Below are positions 1 through 7,785 of a stretch of 10,741 bases of DNA, piece after piece (position 1 is the first letter of the stretch; each line of letters opens with the position of its first letter). The stretch is from Proteobacteria bacterium SPGG2 (GTDB lineage Bacteria; Pseudomonadota; Gammaproteobacteria; Acidiferrobacterales; SPGG2), in assembly GCA_001643475.1 (NCBI GenBank), contig LXTK01000042.1, forward strand, positions 1-10,741, read 5' to 3'. The notes under the pieces are model-generated. The model saw nothing but the letters and a program-made list of their open reading frames with translations, ran no database searches and had not been told where the DNA came from. Position numbers and translations under genes: made by a program.

Positions 1-673
1 TCGGCGCTGACGGCACCCCGGTCGCAAAGGTGATCGCCGACTGCCAATACGTGTGAATGATTCCAGCCTCAAACAACGAGGTATCAACTCGTTGGCCCTC
101 GCCGGTCTTGAGCCGGTGCACATAGGCTGCCAATACCCCCATGGCGGCGAGGATGCCAGCGGTGATGTCGGTTATGGGCGCACCACATTTTACCGGTGGC
201 CGCCCGGGCCCTTCGCCGGTGATGCTCATCAGGCCAGACATGCCCTGAGCAATCAGGTCGAAACCGCCTCGCTCAGCGTATGGGCCGGTCCGACCGAAAC
301 CGGACAACTCACAATAGATGAGACCAGGATTAATCTCGCGCAGTGAGTCGTAGCCGAGACCGAGTCGTTCCATCGTGCCCGTACGAAAGTTTTCGATTAC
401 CACATCGGCTGTTCTAAGCAAACGACGACCAATCTCTTGGCCCCGCTCGCGCTTTAGGTCAATGGCGATACCCCATTTGTTGCGATTCATCACTAGAAAG
501 GCAGCGGCTTCACCATCGACTTCTGGTGGCACCATACGACGGGTGTCGTCACCGCCAGGGACCTTTTCGATTTTAATCACCCGGGCACCCATGTCTGCCA
601 ACATAAGGCCGCATGTTGGCCCCGCCATGATATGACCAAGCTCAAACACTTTGACGCCTGCCAGCGGCCCCAT
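1..673 (-). CDS. Class III (CaiB/BaiF family) CoA-transferase, N-terminal part, 3' end off the window
   Basis: The minus strand is open from an ATG at 673 to the window edge and gives about 224 residues of a family-III acyl-CoA transferase. These enzymes move CoA between carboxylic acids through an aspartyl-CoA intermediate. The protein begins MGPLAGVKVFELG, followed by MAGPTCGLMLADMGARVIKIE (residues 16-36), the usual CaiB/BaiF opening. Further family signatures are NRNKWGIAIDLK, DVVIENFRTGTMERLGLGY, NPGLIYCELSGFGRTGPY and the GFDLIAQGMSGLMSITG block. The catalytic aspartate should be the D of the AERGGFDLIAQ block, about residue 138. Complete members are around 400 residues, so roughly 45% is missing. 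A G-run lies about 9 bases before the ATG. The start is only 2 bases after the stop of the crotonase gene, so the two are almost certainly co-transcribed and act on the same CoA ester. The acid substrate cannot be read from the sequence. Confidence 0.93.
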   Translation of the reverse strand, partial: MGPLAGVKVFELGHIMAGPTCGLMLADMGARVIKIEKVPGGDDTRRMVPPEVDGEAAAFLVMNRNKWGIAIDLKRERGQEIGRRLLRTADVVIENFRTGTMERLGLGYDSLREINPGLIYCELSGFGRTGPYAERGGFDLIAQGMSGLMSITGEGPGRPPVKCGAPITDITAGILAAMGVLAAYVHRLKTGEGQRVDTSLFEAGIIHTYWQSAITFATGVPSAP

Positions 674-675
674 TG

Positions 676-1455
676 CTAGCGCCCCCCGAACTCCGGCTTT
701 ACCTTATCGAGGAATGCGCGATATCCAATCTGGAAGTCCTCGGTACCAAAACACGCAAACCCTTCATCAATCTCTTCATCGGTCAGCGGCGTAGATTCGG
801 CGAGCCGATTTATAAATTTTTTGTGCCATCGCGCAACCAAGGGTGCACCCTCGGCAATGCGCTGGGCAGTTGCATAGGCCTCACCCTCAACTTGGTCATC
901 GGCCACGATGCGATTCACCAGACCTTTCTCGCGTGCCTCCTCGGCACCGAACACACGGCCCTCGAGCAAAATCTCCAGTGTCGTGGCCCGCCCAACCAAA
1001 GCGAGCAACCCACGCAGTTCTGCGTGCGCCATCACTAGGCCCAGGCGATTAATAGGAATACCAAAACGGCTTGATTCACCACAGATACGCACGTCACAGT
1101 TCGCGGCGATCTCCAGTCCACCACCAACACAGATGCCCTTGATCATGGCTATCATAGGATGGCGACAGTGTTCCAGCGCCTCGATGGTTCGACGCATGAT
1201 GGCGCCGTAGGCGCGTGCCTGCACCACGTTGGAGCGCTCATTCTCGAATTCGGAGATATCGTTGCCCGGGGCAAACGCTTTATCGCCAGCCCCACGGACT
1301 ACGATACATCTAACCTCAGGATCGGCTGAAAGTGTTTTCACTGCCTCGCCGAGCTGCTGCCACATGGGCTTCGTTAGCGCGTTCAGTTTTTCCGGCCGGT
1401 TGAGCACCACGGTGGCGATGGTGCCCGTGCGCTGGACCATCAGAGTTTCAGTCAT
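676..1455 (-). CDS. Enoyl-CoA hydratase/isomerase (crotonase) family protein, atypical active site
   Basis: This 259-residue protein spans a whole crotonase domain. The oxyanion-hole region is at 59-70 (KAFAPGNDISEF, with Pro where Ala is usual before Gly). The second oxyanion strand and helix are at 107-121 (GICVGGGLEIAANCD), and the C-terminal helix ends AFLDKVKPEFGGR. Compared with rat mitochondrial crotonase, the first catalytic Glu is kept (E115 in GGGLEIA). The second, in the FGxPE motif, is replaced: FGIPINRLG at 132-140 puts Ile135 there. Ordinary syn-hydration of enoyl-CoA is therefore doubtful. An isomerase, dehydratase, decarboxylase or thioester hydrolase within the fold is as likely. 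I chose the ATG at 1455 because it has an AAAGGAAAG ribosome site just upstream and starts the conserved domain; the frame is open further upstream to 1512 without family similarity. It is the first gene of the pair with the CoA-transferase. Confidence 0.9.
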   Translation of the reverse strand: MTETLMVQRTGTIATVVLNRPEKLNALTKPMWQQLGEAVKTLSADPEVRCIVVRGAGDKAFAPGNDISEFENERSNVVQARAYGAIMRRTIEALEHCRHPMIAMIKGICVGGGLEIAANCDVRICGESSRFGIPINRLGLVMAHAELRGLLALVGRATTLEILLEGRVFGAEEAREKGLVNRIVADDQVEGEAYATAQRIAEGAPLVARWHKKFINRLAESTPLTDEEIDEGFACFGTEDFQIGYRAFLDKVKPEFGGR

Positions 1456-1566
1456 TTTGTCTTTCCTTTGATACGTTACCCACGTTGAGCGTGCTAACGG
1501 ATCAGAACCCAAGGAGAACTAGGGTATCATCCCAGTATGGTCGGAAGGAAACCACGGGTTTGATAT
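1456..1566. promoter_or_regulatory. Divergent intergenic region with a candidate operator palindrome
   Basis: These 111 bases separate the crotonase gene (leftward) from the hydroxyacid dehydrogenase gene (rightward) and must hold both promoters. The clearest structure is an interrupted palindrome at 1474-1499: CGTTA, two bases, CACG, five bases, CGTG, one base, TAACG. Nine of nine arm bases pair, with a one-base asymmetry. A second, weaker symmetrical block lies at 1518-1536 (ACTAGGG ... CCCAGT, one bulged base). I cannot assign convincing -35/-10 boxes by eye. Confidence 0.4.
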
Positions 1567-2442
1567 ATGGGTACACTGAGCGGTATCACGATCGGTTTTA
1601 TCGGCCTCGGTCTTATGGGTCGGCCGATAAGCTTGAACCTACATCGCGCCGGCGCCGAGCTGATTATCTACAATCGCAGCCGCGGCATCGTGGATGAGCT
1701 TGTGGGAGTGGGAATCAAAGCGGCGACCTCGCCAAAGGATGTAGCCGAGCGTGCGCCTATTATTGTTTTAATGGTCTCCGACACACCAGCGGTTGAACGC
1801 GTCTTGTTTGGCGATGATGGCGTGGCCCAGGGCCTTCAGACTGGGGCCATAGTGATCGATATGGGAACAACCGCCGTCACCGCGACACGAAACTTTGCGC
1901 AACAGATAAAAGCAAAGGGGGCGCATTATGTTGATGCGCCGGTCTCCGGTGGTCAGGTCGGCGCCGAGGCGGCAACGCTCGCCATTATGGTCGGCGCCAG
2001 CGAAGACGCATTCGCCCGCGCAAAACCAATCTTTAAGGTGTTGGCCAAGAATATTACGCACGTTGGCGAAGGGGGGGCCGGCCAAGTGGCAAAGGCTGCC
2101 AATCAAATCATCGTCGGCGTTACCATTGGCGCGGTCGCAGAAGCACTTGCTCTTGCCAAAAAGGCTGGCGTCGATCCGGCGAAGGTACGCCAGGCCCTGG
2201 CCGGGGGATTCGCGGCTTCACGCATCCTAGAAGTGCACGGGCTACGCATGGTGGATCAGACGTTCGATCCCGGCGGCAAAGCGACGACACAACGTAAGGA
2301 TCTTGCGCAGGCCTTGGAACTTGCTCAGCAACTGGGGATGGAGCTCCCCGCTACTGCGCTTAACCGCGACCTTTACGATAAGCTTATCGAGATGGGCGGC
2401 GGTGAGCTCGATCACAGTGCGCTGATCAAGGTGCTCGAATAG
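1567..2442 (+). CDS. NAD(P)-dependent beta-hydroxyacid dehydrogenase (3-hydroxyisobutyrate dehydrogenase / tartronate-semialdehyde reductase type)
   Basis: This 291-residue protein has the normal length for the family and matches its signature. The Rossmann motif is GFIGLGLMG (10-18), continuing RPISLNLHRAG. The second beta strand ends YNRS (35-38); an Arg after Asn here often goes with NADPH use. The substrate-binding motif is YVDAPVSGG (121-129), the catalytic lysine K176 sits in GQVAKAANQ, and the KD pair (244-245) begins the C-terminal conserved helix. The segment usually reading DxST is DMGTT (98-102), a small deviation. Members oxidise 3-hydroxyisobutyrate or reduce tartronate semialdehyde to D-glycerate. 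The neighbouring glyoxylate-type aminotransferase and 2-hydroxyacid dehydrogenase favour a glyoxylate/glycerate role, but that is inference. The ATG at 1567 begins only nine residues before the glycine motif; its ribosome site is poor (GGAAGG about 18 bases upstream). Confidence 0.92.
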   Translation: MGTLSGITIGFIGLGLMGRPISLNLHRAGAELIIYNRSRGIVDELVGVGIKAATSPKDVAERAPIIVLMVSDTPAVERVLFGDDGVAQGLQTGAIVIDMGTTAVTATRNFAQQIKAKGAHYVDAPVSGGQVGAEAATLAIMVGASEDAFARAKPIFKVLAKNITHVGEGGAGQVAKAANQIIVGVTIGAVAEALALAKKAGVDPAKVRQALAGGFAASRILEVHGLRMVDQTFDPGGKATTQRKDLAQALELAQQLGMELPATALNRDLYDKLIEMGGGELDHSALIKVLE

Positions 2443-2505
2443 ACTTCGATACTCGTCAGGAACAAACCTGTCGCTCTCCGCCGATAAATCACTCGTTCGC
2501 CCGGC

Positions 2506-3726
2506 TTATCCGCTGCGCGTATGCTTTTCGTTGAATTTGTCGGCAGGTACGCGTTTTCGTGCCTCATCTACAAGGTATTCCAGCGCCACTGAGACGCCAT
2601 TGGCCCGGAATGGAATACCGCTTAACGCGAGCCCCATCTCCACCCCGCTCAAGGTACCGGCCAGGGTAACGTCATTAAAGTCACCTAAGTGACCGATTCG
2701 AAATACCCGCCCTTTGACCTTTCCAAGACCGGTGCCTAACGACATATTAAAGCATTTGAGGACCTGTTCTCGTAACTCATCGGCGTCATATCCCTGCGGT
2801 ACCATTATCGCCGTCAGTGAACTGCTGTATTCGCTGGGATTCTTGCAGAGCAATTCCAGACCCCATGCCTTAACAGCACGTCGTGTAGCTTCCGCATGAC
2901 GATCATGACGTGCAAACACGTTGCTCAGACCTTCCTCCAGCAACATATTGATAGCTTCACGTAGTCCGTAGAGCAGATTGGTGGCAGGCGTGTAAGGGAA
3001 AAAACCACTCTTACTCGTACCTAGCATGTCTTGCCAGTCCCAATAGGAACGCGCCATCGCGGCTGAGTGGCTTGCCGCTAACGCCTTTTCGCTGATGGCG
3101 TTCAACCCAAGCCCGGGCGGCAACATCAGGCCCTTTTGCGAACAACCGACAGTAACATCGACCTGCCATTGGTCCATGCGGTAATCGATTGATGCTAACG
3201 ATGAGATGGTATCGACCAACAGCAGGGCTGGGTGCTTGGCACTATCCATGGCCTGGCGAACGGCGCCGATACGGCTGGTGACGCCGGTAGAGGTTTCATT
3301 ATGAACAATGGCAACCGCTTTGATTGCGTGCTTGCGATCTTCCGCGAGCTTCGCTTCCAACGTCGCGGGGTCAACGCCGCTACGCCAGTCGCCAGGTATA
3401 AAGTCGACATCGAGCCCAAGCCGCTTAGCCATATTGCACCAAAGCATTGCAAAGTGGCCGGTCTCAAACATAAGCAGCCGGTCACCCGGTGATAGCGTAT
3501 TGCAAAGCGCCGCCTCCCATGCGCCAGTACCGGAGCTCGGAAAGATCACGACTTGTCCCTTTGTTTGAAATATTGACTTCAGGCCATCCAGTAGCTCGCC
3601 CGTCAAGCGTGCAAACTCAGGGCCGCGATGATCGATGGTCGGCGCGGCCATCGCCCGCAACACCCGGTCAGGCACGTTGGTAGGGCCGGGGATCTGGAGA
3701 AAATGGCGGCCTTCGTGATCAGACAT
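2506..3726 (-). CDS. Serine-glyoxylate / aspartate-glyoxylate type class V aminotransferase
   Basis: The 406-residue product is a PLP-dependent class V aminotransferase of the serine-glyoxylate group. The N-terminus FLQIPGPTNVPDRVLRAM with PTIDHRGPEF (29-38) is diagnostic. SGTGAWE (65-71) binds the cofactor phosphate, HNETSTGV is at 142-149, D172 in VDTISSLAS should bind the pyridine nitrogen, and K198 in GCSQKGLMLPPG should form the Schiff base. R343 in FRIGHLG is the expected substrate carboxylate ligand. The family includes SgaA of the serine cycle (serine + glyoxylate to hydroxypyruvate + glycine) and BhcA of the beta-hydroxyaspartate cycle (aspartate as donor). I cannot separate these by eye, and no BhcB-D neighbours are seen. 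The frame opens at a TTG at 3762, but the ATG at 3726 directly precedes the conserved start. The gene converges on the dehydrogenase at its 3' end and diverges from the FAD/Fe-S gene. Confidence 0.93.
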   Translation of the reverse strand: MSDHEGRHFLQIPGPTNVPDRVLRAMAAPTIDHRGPEFARLTGELLDGLKSIFQTKGQVVIFPSSGTGAWEAALCNTLSPGDRLLMFETGHFAMLWCNMAKRLGLDVDFIPGDWRSGVDPATLEAKLAEDRKHAIKAVAIVHNETSTGVTSRIGAVRQAMDSAKHPALLLVDTISSLASIDYRMDQWQVDVTVGCSQKGLMLPPGLGLNAISEKALAASHSAAMARSYWDWQDMLGTSKSGFFPYTPATNLLYGLREAINMLLEEGLSNVFARHDRHAEATRRAVKAWGLELLCKNPSEYSSSLTAIMVPQGYDADELREQVLKCFNMSLGTGLGKVKGRVFRIGHLGDFNDVTLAGTLSGVEMGLALSGIPFRANGVSVALEYLVDEARKRVPADKFNEKHTRSG

Positions 3727-3802
3727 GGTTCGATTATGCCTGGTAACACCGTAATCTAGCAACGGCTGCTGAGGTAAGATGTTATGATTTCAGGCCAATC
3801 CT
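3727..3802. promoter_or_regulatory. Short divergent intergenic region between aminotransferase and FAD/Fe-S dehydrogenase
   Basis: Only 76 bases separate the two divergent starts, so their promoters must overlap, and shared control is likely. On the minus strand, TTGCTA and CATAAT are spaced by 18 bases and could be a weak sigma-70 promoter, but that would place transcription start almost at the ATG. No strong palindrome is visible. An AGG lies about 9 bases before the rightward ATG. Confidence 0.3.
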
Positions 3803-6733
3803 ATGAATCTCGAGCACTCGGCCCACATACAAACTCACACCGCGGATACTCGCACCTTGGCTTCGCGTTTCAAACGCGAACTCGAGGGTGAGGTGCTGTT
3901 CGACCGTTTCAGCCGCGGACGTTACAGCACAGACGCCTCGATTTATCAGATCGAGCCCATTGGCGTATTGGTACCTCGCAGCGAGCAAGATGTCCGATGC
4001 ATCGTCGAAATTGCGGCAGAAGAAGGTGTACCGATATTGCCGCGGGGTGGTGGCACTTCACAATGTGGCCAAACGGTGGGGCATGCCCTGGTTGTCGATG
4101 TTTCTAAATATCTGAACCAAGTGCTGGAGTTCGAGCCCCACGCAAAACGAATTCGTGTTCAGCCGGGCATCGTCCTCGACCAGCTAAATCGATTTCTCAA
4201 ACCGCACGGTTTGTTCTTCCCGATTGATCCGTCGACGGCTAGCCGCGCCACAATTGGCGGCATGGCCGGCAACAACAGTTGCGGGGCACGCTCTATCCGT
4301 TACGGCAATATGGTCCACAATGTGCGTGCCATTGACGCTATCACCGCTGACGGAGAGTGTTGGCACTTCGGTCAAGTGCCGGCAGATCTTAATGAGCTCG
4401 CCGGCAATCCAAGTTATCGCGATCTCGTCGAACGCCTACGGCGAATTATTGCCCGCGAGTCCGTCGAGATCGAGACGCGTTTACCGAAACTGCTGCGACG
4501 CGTCGGTGGCTACAACATCGATACCATAACAGCAGATGGCCATAACATGGCACAGCTGCTGGTCGGCTCTGAGGGAACGCTGGCATTTTTTACAGCGATC
4601 GAACTCGAGCTGCGGCCGCTGCCGACCCACAAAGTGCTCGGCATCTGTCAGTTCTCTAGATTCTACGACGCCATGGATGTGACGCGGCACATCGTCACAC
4701 TGCAACCGGCGGCAGTAGAACTCGTTGATCGCACCATGGTGGATCTAGCACGCGATATTCCCGCTTTCCGCGCCACCGTCGACCAATTGGTTCGCGGTGA
4801 GCCTGAGGCGTTGTTGCTCGTCGAGTTCGCCGGCGAAAATCATCACGAACAACTGCGTCATCTTGATGCTTTAGACGAACTCATGAGTTCGCTTGGCTTT
4901 GTCGGGGCGGTGACGAAAGTCTCGGACCCCACATTTCAGGGCGCAGTTTGGGAGGTGCGCAAAGCAGGTCTCAACATCATGATGTCCATGAAGGGTGACG
5001 GCAAGCCGGTGTCCTTCATCGAAGACTGCGCCGTCGGGTTAGATGACCTGGCCGAGTATACTGATCGCTTAAACGAGGTGTTTGCAAAACACGGCACAAG
5101 TGGCACTTGGTATGCACACGCTTCAGTCGGATGCCTGCATGTGCGTCCCATCCTCAATATGAAAACCGAGACCGATGTTCGCAAGATGCGCGCCATCGCG
5201 GAAGAGGCCTTTGCTATGGTTCGCGAGTACAAAGGATCCCACTCTGGTGAACATGGTGATGGCATCGTACGATCCGAGTTCCACGAAAAAATGTTTGGAT
5301 CCAAGATCGTGCGTCTGCTCGAAGAAATCAAGGACAGTTTTGATCCAAAAGGCCTGCTTAATCCCGGCCGTATTGTGCGGCCACCGCGCATGGATGATCG
5401 TCGTCTTTTTCGCTACCCACCCGATTACAGGCCGCAAGACATCAAGACCGCATTGGACTGGTCCGAATGGGGTGGCTTGGCTGGCGCAGTTGAGATGTGT
5501 AACAACAATGGTGCCTGCCGAAAGTCCGATCCTGGCGTCATGTGTCCATCGTATCGAGTTACCGGCGACGAGCGGCACGTCACCCGCGGACGTGCCAACA
5601 CGCTTCGCCTCGCTATAACTGGACAGCTTGGCGCAAATGCCCTCACCTCGAGTGCCATGGCTGAAACCATGGATCTGTGTATCGCTTGCAAGGGTTGTAG
5701 ACGTGAATGTCCCACCGGTGTAGACATGGCTCGCATGAAGACCGAATTCCTCTACCACTATCGCAAGCGCCATGGCCTTCGCACTAGAGATCGCATGATT
5801 GCCTACTTGCCACACTACGCACCCTGGGTCGCGAGGCTTGGCCCTTTGCTTAACCTGCGAGATCGACTTCCCGGGCTGAGAAAACTGAGTGAGCTCATGA
5901 TAGGTTTCAGCGCACGACGCAGCTGGCCTCGGTGGCAGCGCGATTTCTTTTCCGCTAACGCACCGTCAAATACAGCCAACCACAATAACGATTGTGAGGT
6001 TGTGCTGTTTGTAGACACATTCAATAACTATTTTGAGCCTGAAAATGCACGCGCTGCGTTGGATGTCTTGACTAAAGCTGGCTATCACGTGCATCTGCCG
6101 AGGGCACTAGAGGGCCGGCGACCACTCTGTTGCGGGCGCACACTGTTAAGTGTGGGTCTGGTTGACGAGGCCAAGAAAGAAGCTAAACGTGTTATCGGTG
6201 CGTTACGGTCATACGTCGAGCGCGGCATCGCTATCGTGGGGCTTGAACCTTCATGTCTTCTCACACTGCGTGATGAGTTCAAGGCCATGTTGCCGGGGGA
6301 CGAGAGCAACGCGTTATCCGAGCAAGCGATGTTGTTCGAAGAGTTTATCGCACGCGAAAGCGATGGTGATCACTTAAGACTCTCGCTAGCACCAGTCCAG
6401 TGGCCTCGAGCCTTACTACATGGCCACTGCCATCAAAAGGCGTTCGGCGCGATGGCGGCAACTGAACGTACCTTGCGGATGGTACCGGACCTCGAAGTCG
6501 AGGTAATCGAGTCGAGCTGCTGTGGCATGGCCGGTGCCTTTGGCTATGAGGTGGAACATTTTGATATTTCTAATCACATGGGCGAGCTATCACTGTTGCC
6601 AGCGGTAAGAGCAGCCGCTACTGATACAGTCATCGTTGCCGACGGATTTAGTTGTCGACACCAGATTCGCGACGGCGCGCAGCGTGAAGCTACACACATC
6701 GTCCGCATCCTGCAGTCGGCTTTGACCCAATGA
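3803..6733 (+). CDS. FAD-linked 2-hydroxyacid dehydrogenase fused to a 4Fe-4S / CCG-domain oxidoreductase (GlcD-GlpC fusion, YdiJ-like)
   Basis: This 976-residue protein joins a GlcD-type flavoprotein to a GlpC-type iron-sulfur module, the arrangement of E. coli YdiJ (about 1000 residues). The PCMH FAD domain (about 45-275) shows PRGGGTSQCGQT (80-91), IGGMAGNNSCGARSIRYGN (151-169) and GSEGTLAF (255-262). The FAD-oxidase C-terminal domain (about 280-525) shows SHSGEHGDGIVRSEF (479-493) and LLNPGRIV (518-525). Two 4Fe-4S ligand sets follow: C566, C572 and C581 in the first, and C626, C629, C632 and C636-P in the second. Two CCG domains come last (C776-C777-G with upstream residues; EPSC at 815-818, HCHQ at 875-878 and C906-C907-G). 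Such enzymes oxidise D-2-hydroxyacids (D-2-hydroxyglutarate, glycolate, D-lactate) to 2-oxoacids and pass electrons to quinone or an electron-transfer protein. The divergent glyoxylate aminotransferase makes glycolate or a related hydroxyacid a reasonable substrate guess. No signal peptide or membrane span is seen, so membrane contact would be peripheral. Confidence 0.94.
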   Translation: MNLEHSAHIQTHTADTRTLASRFKRELEGEVLFDRFSRGRYSTDASIYQIEPIGVLVPRSEQDVRCIVEIAAEEGVPILPRGGGTSQCGQTVGHALVVDVSKYLNQVLEFEPHAKRIRVQPGIVLDQLNRFLKPHGLFFPIDPSTASRATIGGMAGNNSCGARSIRYGNMVHNVRAIDAITADGECWHFGQVPADLNELAGNPSYRDLVERLRRIIARESVEIETRLPKLLRRVGGYNIDTITADGHNMAQLLVGSEGTLAFFTAIELELRPLPTHKVLGICQFSRFYDAMDVTRHIVTLQPAAVELVDRTMVDLARDIPAFRATVDQLVRGEPEALLLVEFAGENHHEQLRHLDALDELMSSLGFVGAVTKVSDPTFQGAVWEVRKAGLNIMMSMKGDGKPVSFIEDCAVGLDDLAEYTDRLNEVFAKHGTSGTWYAHASVGCLHVRPILNMKTETDVRKMRAIAEEAFAMVREYKGSHSGEHGDGIVRSEFHEKMFGSKIVRLLEEIKDSFDPKGLLNPGRIVRPPRMDDRRLFRYPPDYRPQDIKTALDWSEWGGLAGAVEMCNNNGACRKSDPGVMCPSYRVTGDERHVTRGRANTLRLAITGQLGANALTSSAMAETMDLCIACKGCRRECPTGVDMARMKTEFLYHYRKRHGLRTRDRMIAYLPHYAPWVARLGPLLNLRDRLPGLRKLSELMIGFSARRSWPRWQRDFFSANAPSNTANHNNDCEVVLFVDTFNNYFEPENARAALDVLTKAGYHVHLPRALEGRRPLCCGRTLLSVGLVDEAKKEAKRVIGALRSYVERGIAIVGLEPSCLLTLRDEFKAMLPGDESNALSEQAMLFEEFIARESDGDHLRLSLAPVQWPRALLHGHCHQKAFGAMAATERTLRMVPDLEVEVIESSCCGMAGAFGYEVEHFDISNHMGELSLLPAVRAAATDTVIVADGFSCRHQIRDGAQREATHIVRILQSALTQ

Positions 6734-6804
6734 CGACAGGAAGCCACTGCCATGCGTTCAGTTCGATCGAAAGCAGCGATTAGCAATTCCAGGATAGCGC
6801 GTCC

Positions 6805-7650
6805 ATGAAAATATCAGCGCTAGCGACCCTACTGACAGCTCTGCTTCTATTTACAAGCGGCCCATTCGCAGGCAATACATTCGATAGGCCCGTCTACCCG
6901 CCGTCGACGCCTATGCCGGCCCTATCGGTCCGCCATGTGGATCAACTAGTCGTCAATACTTCAGATTTCGAACGAACAGTAGCTAAGAATAAGTGCGAAT
7001 CTCAAGGAATTCGAGAGATAGTTGAGTTGATGAAGAGTGAGAGATTTGAGGAGCTGTGGATATTTTTGCCTGAAGCTTGTAGCTGGATTGAAATCGGCAG
7101 ACATGTAACCTCTGGACCTGATGAAGCAACTATTAGAGTCGATAGAACATACCTAGCAACGGCGATGGTCAGTCATAAGGAACTCCACTTGTATCATTTT
7201 CACCCGCTTGCCTATTTCGAGAGGTGCAAGGACAAGATTAGGTGCGATCAATTCTCTCTACCAATCGCGGCAGGCCATATTTCCGAGCAAGGGCTCATAT
7301 CGAACTTAAGGTACTCTATGCCCAGTGCAGAGGATATATATTTTATGATGGATGTTTCGTGGGAATTCGATCAACGCCGTGGTGATGATGGACGGATCAT
7401 GAACAATGTTGTAACGCCTTATGGCGTCTTAAGTTATGCTTTAACCGACGCGGGTGAGGAAAAGTTTTTCAAAGAACGAAGTCTTAGAACCGGCGGATTG
7501 TATATAAAACTAAAAGCAGCCAACGCGCTGCTGGATGACCAGATAGCCACCATCATCAAGAAGCATCCTAATGATATAAGAGAGGCATTGGAGCAACTTG
7601 TACAAAGCCTAAATAGCAAGTATCTTCGAGTCACTTATACGCCTCTCTGA
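6805..7650 (+). CDS. Unrecognised secreted protein, possible JAMM/MPN-like metal-binding fold
   Basis: I do not recognise this 281-residue protein by name. It starts with a clear signal peptide: MK, then a hydrophobic stretch (about 4-17) and a likely cleavage after FAG at about 23, so the mature part should be periplasmic or exported. The mature domain has LYHFHP (129-134) and, 37 residues after that HxHP, the sequence SMPSAED (171-177). It then continues NNVVTPYGVLSYALTDAG (200-217). HxHP followed by PSxxD, a helix and a strand resembles the JAMM metalloprotease core, but the usual gap is under 12 residues. Here an insert with two cysteines (C141, C147) intervenes, and the catalytic Glu is not clear. 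The coding sequence is visibly richer in A+T and AGA/AGG arginine codons than its neighbours, suggesting a separate origin. An AGGA lies 12 bases before the ATG. It sits 71 bases after the FAD/Fe-S gene with no evident functional link. Confidence 0.8.
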   Translation: MKISALATLLTALLLFTSGPFAGNTFDRPVYPPSTPMPALSVRHVDQLVVNTSDFERTVAKNKCESQGIREIVELMKSERFEELWIFLPEACSWIEIGRHVTSGPDEATIRVDRTYLATAMVSHKELHLYHFHPLAYFERCKDKIRCDQFSLPIAAGHISEQGLISNLRYSMPSAEDIYFMMDVSWEFDQRRGDDGRIMNNVVTPYGVLSYALTDAGEEKFFKERSLRTGGLYIKLKAANALLDDQIATIIKKHPNDIREALEQLVQSLNSKYLRVTYTPL

Positions 7651-7691
7651 CCATCGCAGTGCCAGATGGATACTTCTAGTAAACAAGAAAC

Positions 7692-7708
7692 TATGCTTGA
7701 AAAGCATA
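7692..7708. repeat. Perfect 7-bp inverted repeat (TATGCTT-GAA-AAGCATA)
   Basis: A 7-bp stem with a 3-base loop lies 41 bases after the secreted-protein gene, inside the 135-base gap before the FAH gene. There is no T-run on its plus-strand side, so it is a poor intrinsic terminator for the upstream gene. It could be a weak hairpin or a regulator site. A smaller 5-bp inverted repeat (GCCAA-CAT-TTGGC) follows at 7729-7741 (loop from 7734). Confidence 0.35.
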
Positions 7709-7785
7709 ACGTCTAAGGGCAATGGTAGGCCAACATTTGGCGAACACCGTTACGCAAGGCCTTCCATGACGGTAGGAGGAACATC

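Noticed and set aside
53..635. Two plus-strand frames at the left edge
   Set aside because: They are antisense to the CoA-transferase, whose minus-strand frame is open and matches its family throughout.
1456..1512. Longer N-terminus for the crotonase protein from an ATG at 1512
   Set aside because: The extra 19 residues have no family counterpart. The ATG at 1455 has a good ribosome site, and the candidate operator lies in between.
1537..1563. Eight-codon leader-like frame just before the dehydrogenase gene
   Set aside because: No ribosome site at a proper distance and no regulatory residue repeat; chance is sufficient.
2457..2470. CAGG/CCTG hairpin between the convergent dehydrogenase and aminotransferase genes
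   Set aside because: Only a 4-bp stem without a T-run; too weak to call a terminator.
5123..5815. 230-residue minus-strand frame inside the FAD/Fe-S gene
   Set aside because: It is a shadow of a gene whose own frame shows all expected motifs; no ribosome site or domain features on the opposite strand.
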